Positions 1 to 8,529 are shown, counted from the first letter of the stretch. The stretch is DNA of 17,307 bases from JBOGEB01 sp050743125 (GCA_050743125.1 JBOGEB010000079.1:1-17307), one strand, 5' to 3'. Numbers and translations: made by a program. Notes: generated by a model not told the origin, from the letters alone.

Positions 1-958
1 CGCCCGCGTCGCGCAGGCGCCCGGCGCCCGCCTCGCGGTCGGCCTCGGCCGCCCGCAGCTTGCGCATCGTGGTCTCGTAGTCGGCCTGCAGGCTGCGGAC
101 GTCCGCGGCGCGCCGGCGCACGACGATCTGCGTGTACCGGCGGTACTCGGCGAGGAACGCGTTGACGCCGGTGCCGGCGGCGTGGAGGACGTCCAGGGCG
201 GTGCGGTCCGCCTCCAGGCTGCGCATCGCCTCGGCGACATCGGCGATGATGGCCGGCGAGGGCGGTGGCAGGGCCTCGGACAGCGCAGCCGACAGGCGAC
301 GCTCGTCGAGCTGGCGGGACAGCTGCGGCTGCCGCAGCTGGATGAGCAGGTCGACGAGCGCGCCGTAGCGGTGCTCGCCGAGCCCGAACAGCGCCCGGTC
401 GACGGCGGTGCGGTAGGCGGTCGCGGTGGTGAAGACCTCGCCGTGCTCGCCGACCGCCTCGGCCAGCCGGTCGCGCGTGAGCGCCGCGCCGCCCGGCCGC
501 TGGAGGAACAGGTCCCGGCCGAGGCGCTGGGACGTGACGAAGAACCACTTGGCGGCCAGCCCGCGCCCGGCGACCGCGTGCAGCCCGCAGCCGAGGGTCG
601 TGAAGTGCTCGGTCCCGTCGGCGTCGCGGCGCCCGAACTCCAGCCACGTGTACCCGAGCCGGTCGGGATAGCGCCCGAGCAGCAGGTTCCACTCGATCCG
701 CTTCGCCGGGTCGCCGTCGGGCTCCAGCCGGTGCGGGCTCGTGTCCCCGTCGAGCAGGAACGGCAGCTGGAGCGCGAGGACCCGGGACTTGCCCGTGCCG
801 TTGTTCCCGCGGAGCAGCAGGCGGCCCTGCTCGAAGCGGAACTCCTCGTGGTCGTAGCGGTAGAGGTTCAGCAGCCCGCCGCGCAGCGGCTGCCACCGCT
901 CGCGCGCCGGGCAGGGCAGGAGCTCCGCGGCGGCCTGCGGCGAGAGAAGCGCGGTCAC
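1..958 (-). CDS. jetC: JetC-like SMC/SbcC-type ATPase of Wadjet (TIGR02680 family), N-terminal part only
   Basis: The gene runs off the left edge; 319 codons from the GTG at 958 are visible. The start has a GGAGGG box and lies 12 bases after the jetB stop. The protein begins with a short leader, then a Walker A motif GNNGTGKS at residues 51-58 in the context LLLRGNNGTGKSRVLALQLP. After that come the long ATPase-head segment typical of TIGR02680 proteins (LIQLRQPQLSRQLDERRLS) and, near the cut, Arg/Ala/Glu-rich helices that would begin the coiled coil. The Walker B and signature parts are outside the window. In Wadjet systems JetC is the SMC-like motor that, with JetA (kleisin) and JetB (KITE), extrudes loops on small circular plasmids, which JetD then cleaves. 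The family call rests on the motif and on gene order. Confidence 0.88.
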   Translation of the reverse strand, partial: MTALLSPQAAAELLPCPARERWQPLRGGLLNLYRYDHEEFRFEQGRLLLRGNNGTGKSRVLALQLPFLLDGDTSPHRLEPDGDPAKRIEWNLLLGRYPDRLGYTWLEFGRRDADGTEHFTTLGCGLHAVAGRGLAAKWFFVTSQRLGRDLFLQRPGGAALTRDRLAEAVGEHGEVFTTATAYRTAVDRALFGLGEHRYGALVDLLIQLRQPQLSRQLDERRLSAALSEALPPPSPAIIADVAEAMRSLEADRTALDVLHAAGTGVNAFLAEYRRYTQIVVRRRAADVRSLQADYETTMRKLRAAEADREAGAGRLRDAG

Positions 959-970
959 CGTTGGCCCTCC

Positions 971-2296
971 TTACACGTCGAGCACGTCGAGCGTGCGGTC
1001 TTGGCCAGACGCCGGGGGATCGAGCGCGAAACGGGCGATCGCGGGCAGCGGCACGACACCGTCGGGCTCCAGGCGGACGAGCCCCAGGGCGGCCAGCCGC
1101 TCGATCGTCGCGTCGGTCAGGGCCGCGTCGGCGCCCGGCTCGGTCACGCCCCGGCGCCAGTGCGAGCGGTGGACGGCGATCAGGCAGGCGACGTGCCGGT
1201 GGAGCGCCGCCCTGGCGACCGCGCCGCCAGGGCGGCGCCGGGCGTGGTCGGCGAGGTGCTCGGCGAGCAGGAGGGTGACGTGGCCGTCGGTGCCCTCCTC
1301 GGGCAGGCCGACGTCCGTGAGGTCGCCGCGGTCGTCGACCATCGCGATCCCCTCGCGGCGGATCTCGGGAACCAGGCCGGTGGCCTCGGTGATCTCCGCG
1401 AGGATCCGCGCCCGGGTCCGGTTCAGGTAGTCGACCTCGTCGTCGTCGAGATCGTCGTAGTAGACGACCGGGTCGTCGAGCAGCCGGCGGGTAAGCCGGG
1501 ACCGCAGCCGCCGGGTGCGCCCCTCGTCGGTGTCGGGCAGCGGCTCCTCGGTGATCGCCGCGAGCCGCGCCTCGAGGTCGCGGGCCTCGACGGTCGAGGG
1601 GCCGCGTTTCACCGCGAGCATCGCCGCGAGCGCCGGCCGGTTGATCGTGTAGAGCGCGTCGCCGCGCTCGGCGAGGTATGCCTCCTCGTCCCCGTGGACG
1701 CGGACGAGGATCCGCAGGCCGAGCAGCAGCCGCACGATCGCGACGAGGTCGCGGCGCTGGTCACGCCCGGACAGGTCGAACGTCACGCCGGCCTCGGCGA
1801 ACTCGGGGTCGCCCGCGACGAGCGCCACGAGCCGCTCGGCGAGCCGCCCGAGCGCGGTCTGCCGGTCCTCCCGCTCGAGCACCGCGAGCGCGAGGCATGC
1901 CAGGACGTAGCGGCGGCGGGTGAAGTCCGGATCACCGCGGCGGGCGCGGGCCGGCCGGCTGCCGTCGCGGGTGTCCGCGGGGACCTTGCGGAGCCGGGCG
2001 AGCTCGGAGTCCACGTACAGGCTCCAGCCCGCGTTGCGGGCGAGCCACTCGCGCAGCCAGGGCGCGTGGCGGCGCACGAGCCCGAAGGCGGCTGGGTCCG
2101 GGCCTTGGCTGGTCAGCAGCGGCGTGCGGAGCAGCGCCCGCAGCGCCCGCCGCCGCTCGGCGGCCACCGCCTGGTCGAGCAGGCTGCCAGGGGGAGCCGC
2201 CCGCAACACCCGCCGCGGCGCCGGGGCAGGTGCGCCGGCCAGGTCGGGTGCTGCGGCGGACGCCACGGGTTCGGGGAGGTTGGCATGCTCAGTCAT
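971..2296 (-). CDS. jetB: JetB-like Wadjet subunit (DUF2398 / TIGR02678 family)
   Basis: 441 residues. The ATG at 2296 overlaps the jetA stop in an ATGA junction, so translational coupling is likely. An Ala/Pro-rich N-terminal ~35 residues is followed by the family core, with the diagnostic stretch LVRRHAPWLREWLARNAGW at residues 73-91 and ARLRKVP shortly after. Winged-helix-like segments and an Arg/Asp-rich middle follow. In the middle, DDPVVYYDDLDDDEVDYLN is a strongly acidic patch. There is no signal peptide or membrane segment, so the protein is cytoplasmic. In Wadjet complexes JetB is the KITE-type subunit that bridges the kleisin JetA and the SMC-like JetC. Position between jetA and jetC supports this. 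TIGR02678 members are, from memory, somewhat shorter; the excess is in the low-complexity N terminus. Confidence 0.88.
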   Translation of the reverse strand: MTEHANLPEPVASAAAPDLAGAPAPAPRRVLRAAPPGSLLDQAVAAERRRALRALLRTPLLTSQGPDPAAFGLVRRHAPWLREWLARNAGWSLYVDSELARLRKVPADTRDGSRPARARRGDPDFTRRRYVLACLALAVLEREDRQTALGRLAERLVALVAGDPEFAEAGVTFDLSGRDQRRDLVAIVRLLLGLRILVRVHGDEEAYLAERGDALYTINRPALAAMLAVKRGPSTVEARDLEARLAAITEEPLPDTDEGRTRRLRSRLTRRLLDDPVVYYDDLDDDEVDYLNRTRARILAEITEATGLVPEIRREGIAMVDDRGDLTDVGLPEEGTDGHVTLLLAEHLADHARRRPGGAVARAALHRHVACLIAVHRSHWRRGVTEPGADAALTDATIERLAALGLVRLEPDGVVPLPAIARFALDPPASGQDRTLDVLDV

Positions 2297-3843
2297 GACG
2301 CAAGCTCCTCAGGCTCGGGCTCGGCGAGGCTGTCGCGGATGACGAGCCAGTGGTCGGGACCGGACAGCTCGCCGTCGCAGGTACGGATCACCGCCGTCGC
2401 GCCGTCGCCCGTCGGCTCGAGGAGGATCTCGAGGGTCCCGTCCGCGGAGCGGGTCTCGACCCGGTCGCCCGGCCGGACCTTGCGCGTCAGCGCCTCGCCG
2501 AGCAGGTCCAAGAACAGCCCGAACGCCTGCGGGTCGAGGACACCGAGGTCGGAGAGCCGGCACCGGCGTCCGGTGGCCAGCAGCGCGCGGGCGGCGGCTG
2601 CCTGCGCGGCCTCCGCCTCGGTCTGCGCCGCGAGCAGCGCCTTCTCGGCGCTGCGGTCGATCACGCTGCTCGGGCCGCCGCGGCGGGCGTGACGGCCGGT
2701 GGCCCGCAGCCGGGGCGACAGCCGCAGCGGCGGAGCCGACAGCCAGCTGGCCTGGGGCGGCACCGGCTCGGCGTCCCGGGCCTCCAGGGTGTCGGCGTCG
2801 ACCTGGAGGTGACGGGCGGGAGCCAGGCCGAAGGCCGCCCGCCAGAGACGGTGCGCGTCCGTGTCCCGGTCGGTCTGCGCGAACCAGCGGGCGAGCGCAC
2901 GGAGGTCGGCGACCCGGTCGGTGCGCGTGACCCGCCGGTCGTTGATGCTCGCCACGGCGATGAGAAGCGAGGGGATCGCCGATCGGGCACGGGCGCGGAG
3001 CACGTCGGCCTGGGACTGATTGCCCCCTTCCCGGACGAACCAGGCGCGCAGCCCGGCCCAGCGCCGCTGCCAGCCGTCCACCGCCCGAGCGTGATCCTCT
3101 GCGGTCGGGGCCAGCGCGTCGACAAGGTCGCGGCGGGCTGCCAGCCGCAGGACAGCATCGACGTCGTGGGCCTCGACCGCGGCGATGGCCTCGACGATCT
3201 CGTCGGTCGCGATCACGAGCTCGCCGATGAACCGCTCGAGGTAGTCGATGAGCGTGTCCTTGTAGGCGCAGAACGCGTCGAGGTCGATGCCTTGGAGGTC
3301 GATCGTGCGCTGGAGGCTGCCCATGAAGGTCTGAGCGCGGGCGGTCAGCTCGCCGAAGCGGGCCCGCAGGCTCGCCAGCGTGCGGTGCACCTTGCCCGCG
3401 TCAGGGGGATCCGCGGCGGCGAGCTCCGCGAGCTCGCGGAGCAGGTCGCGGATGTCGCCGAGCGCCGCAGCCTGGAGCTCGCCCGGCTGGACGAGCGTCT
3501 CGTCGTAGACCGCGAGCGCGCGCTCGGCGGCCTCCCCGGCCGGGGTGAGCTGGTAGAGCAGGCGCTCGCGGTAGAACTCCTCGACGGTCGCGACCTCCGC
3601 GGTGTCCGGGTGCGCGGCGAGGTTGCCCCACTCGACGAGCTGCGCGAGCGCGGGATCGACCCCGGCCCGGTCCACCAGCTCAGGGCACTGCGCGCCGTCA
3701 AGGGCCTGAACGAGGTCGTCCGGGCGGAGGTGGATCCCGAACCGCTCCTTCGCGGCCATGAACGCCCGCGTGATCGCGCGGTACAGCCACGCCTTCTCGA
3801 CGGTCACGTAGGTGAACGTCTTGAGCCGGTCCCCGGTCTGCAT
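2293..3843 (-). CDS. jetA: JetA-like Wadjet subunit (DUF2397 / TIGR02677 family)
   Basis: 516 residues. The ATG at 3843 is preceded by a GGGGGAGG box. The N terminus (TYVTVEKAWLYRAITRAFM, residues 11-29, followed by AKERFGIHLR) is the hallmark opening of TIGR02677 proteins. The middle is largely helical, with LARLVEWGNL-type segments and a region on the recognition of the partner ATPase. The C-terminal ~120 residues contain a His/Arg-poor beta-rich domain ending in LAEPEPEELAS. JetA is the kleisin subunit that bridges the SMC-like JetC heads. This is the first gene of the operon; the start follows 214 bases of non-coding DNA shared with the divergent Fic relic. Nothing looks broken. Confidence 0.88.
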   Translation of the reverse strand: MQTGDRLKTFTYVTVEKAWLYRAITRAFMAAKERFGIHLRPDDLVQALDGAQCPELVDRAGVDPALAQLVEWGNLAAHPDTAEVATVEEFYRERLLYQLTPAGEAAERALAVYDETLVQPGELQAAALGDIRDLLRELAELAAADPPDAGKVHRTLASLRARFGELTARAQTFMGSLQRTIDLQGIDLDAFCAYKDTLIDYLERFIGELVIATDEIVEAIAAVEAHDVDAVLRLAARRDLVDALAPTAEDHARAVDGWQRRWAGLRAWFVREGGNQSQADVLRARARSAIPSLLIAVASINDRRVTRTDRVADLRALARWFAQTDRDTDAHRLWRAAFGLAPARHLQVDADTLEARDAEPVPPQASWLSAPPLRLSPRLRATGRHARRGGPSSVIDRSAEKALLAAQTEAEAAQAAAARALLATGRRCRLSDLGVLDPQAFGLFLDLLGEALTRKVRPGDRVETRSADGTLEILLEPTGDGATAVIRTCDGELSGPDHWLVIRDSLAEPEPEELAS

Positions 3844-3890
3844 CGACGGCCTCCCCCTGTCGTTCGGTGCTGGAGCCAGCCAACCACGCG

Positions 3891-3901
3891 TCTGTGACAG
3901 A
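3891..3901. promoter_or_regulatory. Short palindrome upstream of the jet operon
   Basis: TCTGTGACAGA is a perfect 5-bp inverted repeat around one central base. It lies about 50 bases upstream of the jetA start, between the ribosome binding site and a weak candidate -10 (TAGGGT on the minus strand near 3945-3950). It could be an operator or a chance palindrome; the arm is short. The rest of 3844-4029 shows no gene. Confidence 0.25.
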
Positions 3902-4057
3902 ACCGGTCAGCACCCCTCCAGCGGGACAACGACCCGCACACCCTACGCGGGAATTACAGCCGTGTGCAACTGGGTTGTCCACAGGCTCGCCGGATGCTGG
4001 CGGGCCGGGGCGAGGGTTACTGCGCGGCCATGAACTACGTGCTCCAACTCGCGCGCT

Positions 4058-4906
4058 GTGGATTTCCGGTACGAGGCCGCTCTGGTGCGCAGCCTCCACT
4101 TCATGCTCCTGGGCCACGAGTTCACCAAGGGTCCGGGCCGCTACCGACTGGGAGCGATCTACGTCTCCCACGCAGCCACCGGTGAGGTCGTCTACGAAGG
4201 CCCGGACGCGGTCGCGGTTCCGGCGCTCGTGGATGAGCTGCTGGCCGGCCTCGCGAACGATCGCGGCCAGGGACCTCCGATCGTCCGTGCTGCGATGGCG
4301 TATCTGAACCTTGTGATGATCCACCCGTTCCGGGACGGCAACGGGCGGCTGGCGCGCATCCTCCAGTCGCTCGTGCTTGCCCGCGAGGAGATCCTGGCGC
4401 CCGAGTTCGCGAGCATCGAGGAGTACCTGGGCAGGCACGCGCGCGACTACTACGCGGTGCTCGCTGAGGTCGGCGGCGGCACGTGGCAGCCCGAGCGGGG
4501 TCCGCGCCCGTGGATCAGGTTCTGCCTGGCCGCGCATCTGGGCCAGGCGAGGACCCTGCTGCGCCGGCTGGAGGAGGCCGAGCGGCTGTGGCTCCAAGTC
4601 GAGGAGCTCGCGGCACAGAAGCGGCTGCCTCCTCGCGTGGTCGGGGCGCTCGTCTTCGCCAGCCACGGCCACCGGCTTCGGCGGGGCATCTACCGGGCGC
4701 TGGTCGAGGAGGACATCACGGAGGCGACGGCCACGCGCGACCTCGCGCGGCTCGTCGGGGCCGGACTGCTGGAGCCGATCGGGGAGAAGCGGGCTCGGCG
4801 CTACCTGGCGACTGACCAGCTTCGGACGATGCGCGCCGCCGTCCGGCGCACCCTGCCGCCGCCACCGGACCCGTTCGCCGCAGAGCTCACCGGCTCTGGC
4901 GGCTGA
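4058..4906 (+). pseudogene. Fic-domain protein (putative AMP transferase), N-terminally truncated and frameshifted
   Basis: The open frame from GTG 4058 gives 282 residues. It holds the complete Fic signature HPFRDGNGRLAR at residues 89-100, the preceding flap region (IYVSHAATGEVVYEGPD) and a C-terminal winged helix (about residues 195-260). Fic enzymes transfer AMP or similar groups to target hydroxyls; the motif His and the GNGR loop are intact. The 5' end looks broken. An in-frame TGA lies at 4031 and GTG 4058 has no Shine-Dalgarno box. The +1-shifted frame ending there reads MNYVLQLAR from ATG 4030, which is the residue pattern normally directly upstream of this core (a GY..AMNYVLQLA segment). 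One base change at about 4055-4058 would join them. The usual ~100-150 residues before that segment are not recognisable. A shortened protein could still be made. Confidence 0.75.
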
Positions 4907-5000
4907 CCGCCGACGCGCGCATCCGGCTGCTACTCTTGCAGCGCAATTCAGGCCCCTGGAGAGGAGCCTGGCGGGTTGTGACGGGGAAGCGGGTGCGGTG

Positions 5001-5168
5001 ATGGGCGAGTTGACGATCATCTTCGTGTTGGGACTACTTATCGGTGCAGTCGGCAGTGCGAGCGTCGGGTTCTACCGGGGTCGGAACTGGGCGGAGCGGC
5101 ATCGAGGGCGCTTCGAGATGCGCCAAGCTTGGGATAGGCGGAAGAAGTACCGCAGCGGAACTAGCTGA
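5001..5168 (+). CDS. Small single-pass membrane protein, 55 residues, unknown function
   Basis: ATG 5001 opens a 55-codon frame with a weak GGGGAAG box 11 bases upstream. Residues 4-24 are one hydrophobic segment (LTIIFVLGLLIGAVGSASVG), followed by a strongly basic tail rich in Arg/Lys (YRGRNWAERHRGRFEMRQAW, then DRRKKYRSGTS). The layout fits an N-out/C-in single-pass miniprotein. I do not recognise the family. It sits between the Fic relic and the ABC-F gene, and its stop overlaps the proposed ABC-F promoter. The frame is also open upstream through the Fic gene, so a chance ORF cannot be excluded, but the hydrophobic-then-basic pattern argues for a real product. Confidence 0.5.
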   Translation: MGELTIIFVLGLLIGAVGSASVGFYRGRNWAERHRGRFEMRQAWDRRKKYRSGTS

Positions 5169-5193
5169 CTGGCGCCCCACACTGGGCTACCCT
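5165..5193 (+). promoter_or_regulatory. Candidate promoter of the ABC-F gene
   Basis: CTGACT (5165-5170) and TACCCT (5188-5193) are separated by 17 bases, a good spacing for a housekeeping actinobacterial promoter (TTGACA / TAnnnT). Transcription would start about 5200, almost exactly at the ATG of a five-codon leader ORF, giving a leaderless mRNA for that peptide. Confidence 0.45.
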
Positions 5194-5200
5194 GGGCGCC

Positions 5201-5218
5201 ATGCTGAACCTCGGCTGA
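5201..5218 (+). other. Possible leader peptide MLNLG ahead of the ABC-F gene
   Basis: ATG CTG AAC CTC GGC TGA begins seven bases after the proposed -10 hexamer. It is followed by a GC-rich hairpin region: GCGCGC at 5220-5225 pairs with GCGCGC at 5246-5251, with an inner CGCC/GGCG stem at 5228-5231 and 5236-5239. Antibiotic-resistance ABC-F genes are often controlled by ribosome stalling on such leaders. This is inference; five codons is short and the peptide could be accidental. Confidence 0.3.
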
Positions 5219-5287
5219 CGCGCGCCGCGCCTCACGGCGGCCTGAGCGCGCTTTCGCGTCCTCCCCGCGCCCAGTCCGAGGTCTGTT

Positions 5288-6919
<1,632 letters not shown>

Positions 6920-7049
6920 CGGCGCCAGCGCGGCTGGCCGCTCCCGCTCGAGCCCCTCGGGCACAACGACGCCGAGTCGCCACTGGCCGGCGTGAGGGCC
7001 TCTCCGCGCCTTCGGCAATCCTCACCGTCCCCCAGGGCCAGCCGGGCAG

Positions 7050-7250
7050 GACCTCGTCCTCCCGCTCAGCCTGACCGTCGGGATCCTGCTCACCGTTTAC
7101 GGCGTCTGGCTGCGGAACCGACTGCGCGGCTGCCAAGGGACGGCACCGGCATGGCAGGCGCTGCTGGCCCCGTCTCTGCGTCGGTCCTCGTCACAATCAA
7201 CCTGCTCTGGGCAGTGTCGAGCGATGCCGAGATCGTGGGTCGTGGGCTGC
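7050..7250 (+). pseudogene. Scraps of a membrane protein (relic)
   Basis: Two hydrophobic stretches lie in different frames: LPLSLTVGILLTVYGVWLRN (from about 7062) and, one frame over, SVLVTINLLWAVSSDAEIVG (about 7182-7241). Together they resemble the two transmembrane helices of a small integral membrane protein, split by at least one frameshift and lacking a start. The stretch 6920-7049 has no recognisable coding content and no clear terminator for the ABC-F gene. I cannot name a family, and the hydrophobic runs could be accidental. Confidence 0.3.
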
Positions 7251-7352
7251 GGCGGGAAATACTTCCTGCTCTCGGACGGCTGGAGCCGTGACGAGGGGGT
7301 GGTCGTCGTGCTCGACGACAAGGATGACGTCAGGCTGGAGCTCCACCGCTGA
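7224..7352 (+). CDS. Possible 42-residue protein, unknown function
   Basis: ATG 7224 opens MPRSWVVGCGGKYFLLSDGW, continuing to an acidic stretch VVVVLDDKDDVRLELHR before a TGA at 7350. The composition (alternating hydrophobic beta-like segments with charged turns) looks like genuine protein and not random GC-rich translation. No Shine-Dalgarno box is visible, so this may be the surviving C-terminal end of a longer gene whose start was lost. No family recognised. Confidence 0.35.
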   Translation: MPRSWVVGCGGKYFLLSDGWSRDEGVVVVLDDKDDVRLELHR

Positions 7353-7395
7353 CCAGCCGGGCGCCGACGCCCTGCGCGGGAGGTGAGCTGTCAGC

Positions 7396-7500
7396 ATGGG
7401 CAAGTACGTCCTGCGAGGAGGCCATGCCGGGAAGCGCCGGTTGGACGTCATGGCCGCGCTGCTGCGGCCGTCGACCGTCGCGCTCCTCGAGTGCGTGCCG
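7396..7500 (+). pseudogene. N-terminal remnant of a class I SAM-dependent methyltransferase
   Basis: ATG 7396 has a strong GGGAGGTGA box eight bases upstream. The first ~35 codons read MGKYVLRGGHAGKRRLDVMA, then ALLRPSTVALLE, which matches the opening helix of actinobacterial methyltransferases of the pattern YVLRGG.AG..RL.VLA....TTALLE. The next expected element, the SAM-binding LDVGCGxG loop, is absent. After about 7497 the frame degenerates into Arg/Gln-rich sequence and runs on to 7707 through an inverted-repeat array. The gene is therefore a head without a body. A short peptide may still be translated because the ribosome binding site is intact. Confidence 0.5.
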
Positions 7501-7598
7501 GTCGCTGGTCGCAGTGACCCCCGCCGCGTCCGCCTGCAGCTAACCCAGCGTCATCGTGAGCAGCCCATTCTGACCGTGCGTGACGCGTGTCAGCGCTG

Positions 7599-7656
7599 TG
7601 GCCAGGAATCGTCATATGGCCAGGATTCGTCACGCATACGTGACGAATCCTGGCCA
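7599..7656. repeat. Array of three 18-bp units, two direct and one inverted
   Basis: Unit 1 is 7599-7616 (TGGCCAGGAATCGTCATA) and unit 2 is 7617-7634 (TGGCCAGGATTCGTCACG). Unit 3 at 7639-7656 is the exact reverse complement of unit 2, across a 4-base centre CATA. Units 2 and 3 form an 18-bp perfect hairpin or dyad. The period between units 1 and 2 is exactly 18 bases. It lies in the non-coding tail of the PspC-like frame and of the methyltransferase remnant. There is no U-tract, so it is not an obvious terminator; a protein-binding array or mobile hairpin element is possible. Confidence 0.85.
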
Positions 7657-8085
7657 CAAGGGCGAACACCGCCCAAACGACAACGTTACTTCGACCCGGG
7701 TCCTTAGCTGGGTCCGTGTCGTCCAGGCATGGGGCCGAACAGACGTCCCTGCGCGGGCTGACCACGGTCGCGTTGGTTCGCCAGCCACCGCTCCAGACGC
7801 GCCCCGGGCGTCGTAGCGCTGATTCGGCGGTCGACTCGCGCCGCCGGCCGACGGCATCACCGCCCAAGCGACGAGGGAGAGCGCCAGTCCGAGCCCATGC
7901 GGCGGCACGAGCAAGGCGGGCACGAGGCGGGTGACCTGCGGGTCCAAGCTGAAGTAGGCCCCGAGGCCGCTGGCGACGCCCGCCACGACCGTGCGGTCAG
8001 CACGTCGGGTCAGGCGGCGTACAGAGCGACGGACGCAGCTTTCCTCCGGATCCGCAGGAAACTTGCAGCCCGAGCGGGCAGGCAA
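7630..8085 (-). pseudogene. PspC-domain membrane protein, start codon apparently lost and C terminus degenerate
   Basis: Residues 22-80 of the frame read as a PspC domain: RRLTRRADRTVVAGVASGLG, then AYFSLDPQVTRLVPALL and LVAWAVMP. PspC proteins are small inner-membrane proteins linked to envelope stress. The only in-frame initiator is TTG 8085, which lacks a ribosome binding site. A textbook GGAGG box (minus strand, 8047-8043) sits eight bases before a GTC codon at 8034-8032, exactly where a GTG start would be expected, so a start-codon mutation is likely. After VMPSAG (about 7846) the sequence becomes low-complexity and runs through the 18-bp repeat array, without the second helix or C-terminal domain of longer PspC proteins. 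Confidence 0.55.
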
Positions 8086-8129
8086 CGCAGTTGAGGTGCA
8101 ACTCGCCTGCTCATGCGGAGGAAAGCTGC
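8035..8129. repeat. 14-bp inverted repeat around the PspC start region
   Basis: GCAGCTTTCCTCCG at 8035-8048 is the exact reverse complement of CGGAGGAAAGCTGC at 8116-8129. A looser direct copy (CCGCAGGAAACTTGCAG) begins near 8053. The left copy holds the ribosome binding site of the PspC-like gene; the right copy lies just beyond the stop of the truncated peptidoglycan-binding copy. The arrangement suggests a local inversion or duplication in this decaying region. Confidence 0.6.
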
Positions 8130-8145
8130 AGGTTGGGCGAGCTGC

Positions 8146-8313
8146 CTACTGGGCGCTGCCGTCGATCGCACCTGGGTCGTACCGGTCCTGCCCGGTGGCC
8201 TTCAGCAACCCTTGGAGGTTGTCGACGTGCCGGCCCTCGACCGGATGCTCATCGGCGTTGCTCAGGTCGATCACGTCCATCGTGACGGTCAGAGTGACCG
8301 TGGCAGCGACCAC
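8146..8313 (-). pseudogene. Truncated paralogue of the adjacent peptidoglycan-binding-fold gene
   Basis: GTG 8313 has an AAAGGAG box and encodes 55 residues. It matches the first two thirds of the neighbour encoded at 8530-8808: both share the segment GRHVDNLQGLL, then AT, Y, DP, and IDG. This copy stops at a TAG immediately after IDGSAQ, where the neighbour continues IDGIAGPDTKKAV. The missing third contains the rest of the repeat fold, so the product is unlikely to fold in the same way. The 5' untranslated region (CGAGCAAAGGAGCA) and an upstream palindrome are also duplicated, showing that the promoter and the gene were copied together. Confidence 0.7.
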
Positions 8314-8400
8314 GCTTGTGCTCCTTTGCTCGTTTGACCTGGGCTGACTGCCCCAGCGGCGGTACTGCCCCAGGGTGGCCGCAGCCGGTGCCGCCGACTA

Positions 8401-8417
8401 GTCAGGGAATCCCTGAT
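8401..8417 (-). promoter_or_regulatory. Palindromic operator-like site 1 (TCAGGGATTCCCTGA)
   Basis: Read on the minus strand this is ATCAGGGATTCCCTGACTAG, with 7-bp arms around one base. It lies about 90 bases upstream of the truncated paralogue (start 8313). It is one base shorter at the centre than sites 2 and 3, which may have inactivated it along with its gene. Confidence 0.65.
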
Positions 8418-8483
8418 TTCCCGGTGCCGGGCTCGATCCGTAAGCGCATCCGCCAGGCCCGCCGCGCGTTCTGACGCAACAGG

Positions 8484-8515
8484 GAAGAGCCCGGCCGCGG
8501 ACGGCCGGGCTCTTC
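8484..8515 (-). terminator. Intrinsic-type terminator of the peptidoglycan-binding-fold gene
   Basis: GAAGAGCCCGGCCG (8484-8497) and CGGCCGGGCTCTTC (8502-8515) form a perfect 14-bp stem with a 4-base loop, 14 bases past the stop at 8530. On the minus strand the stem is followed by CCTGTTGC, a weak U-tract. Confidence 0.8.
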
Positions 8516-8529
8516 GCCTTACGGGCACG

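Noticed and set aside
182..3897. Very long plus-strand open frames (836 and 515 codons) opposite the jet genes
   Set aside because: They are antisense shadows of high-GC genes: Arg/Glu/Val/Gly-rich, no domains, and the minus strand has clear Wadjet families with ribosome binding sites and coupled starts.
3975..3983. TTGTCCACA, a perfect actinobacterial DnaA box
   Set aside because: It is a single copy with no cluster, no AT-rich unwinding region and no replication genes near, so it is not evidence of an origin.
3698..5020. 440-codon minus-strand frame opposite the Fic gene
   Set aside because: The plus strand carries the exact Fic signature and winged helix; the minus frame is compositionally biased and has no recognisable domain.
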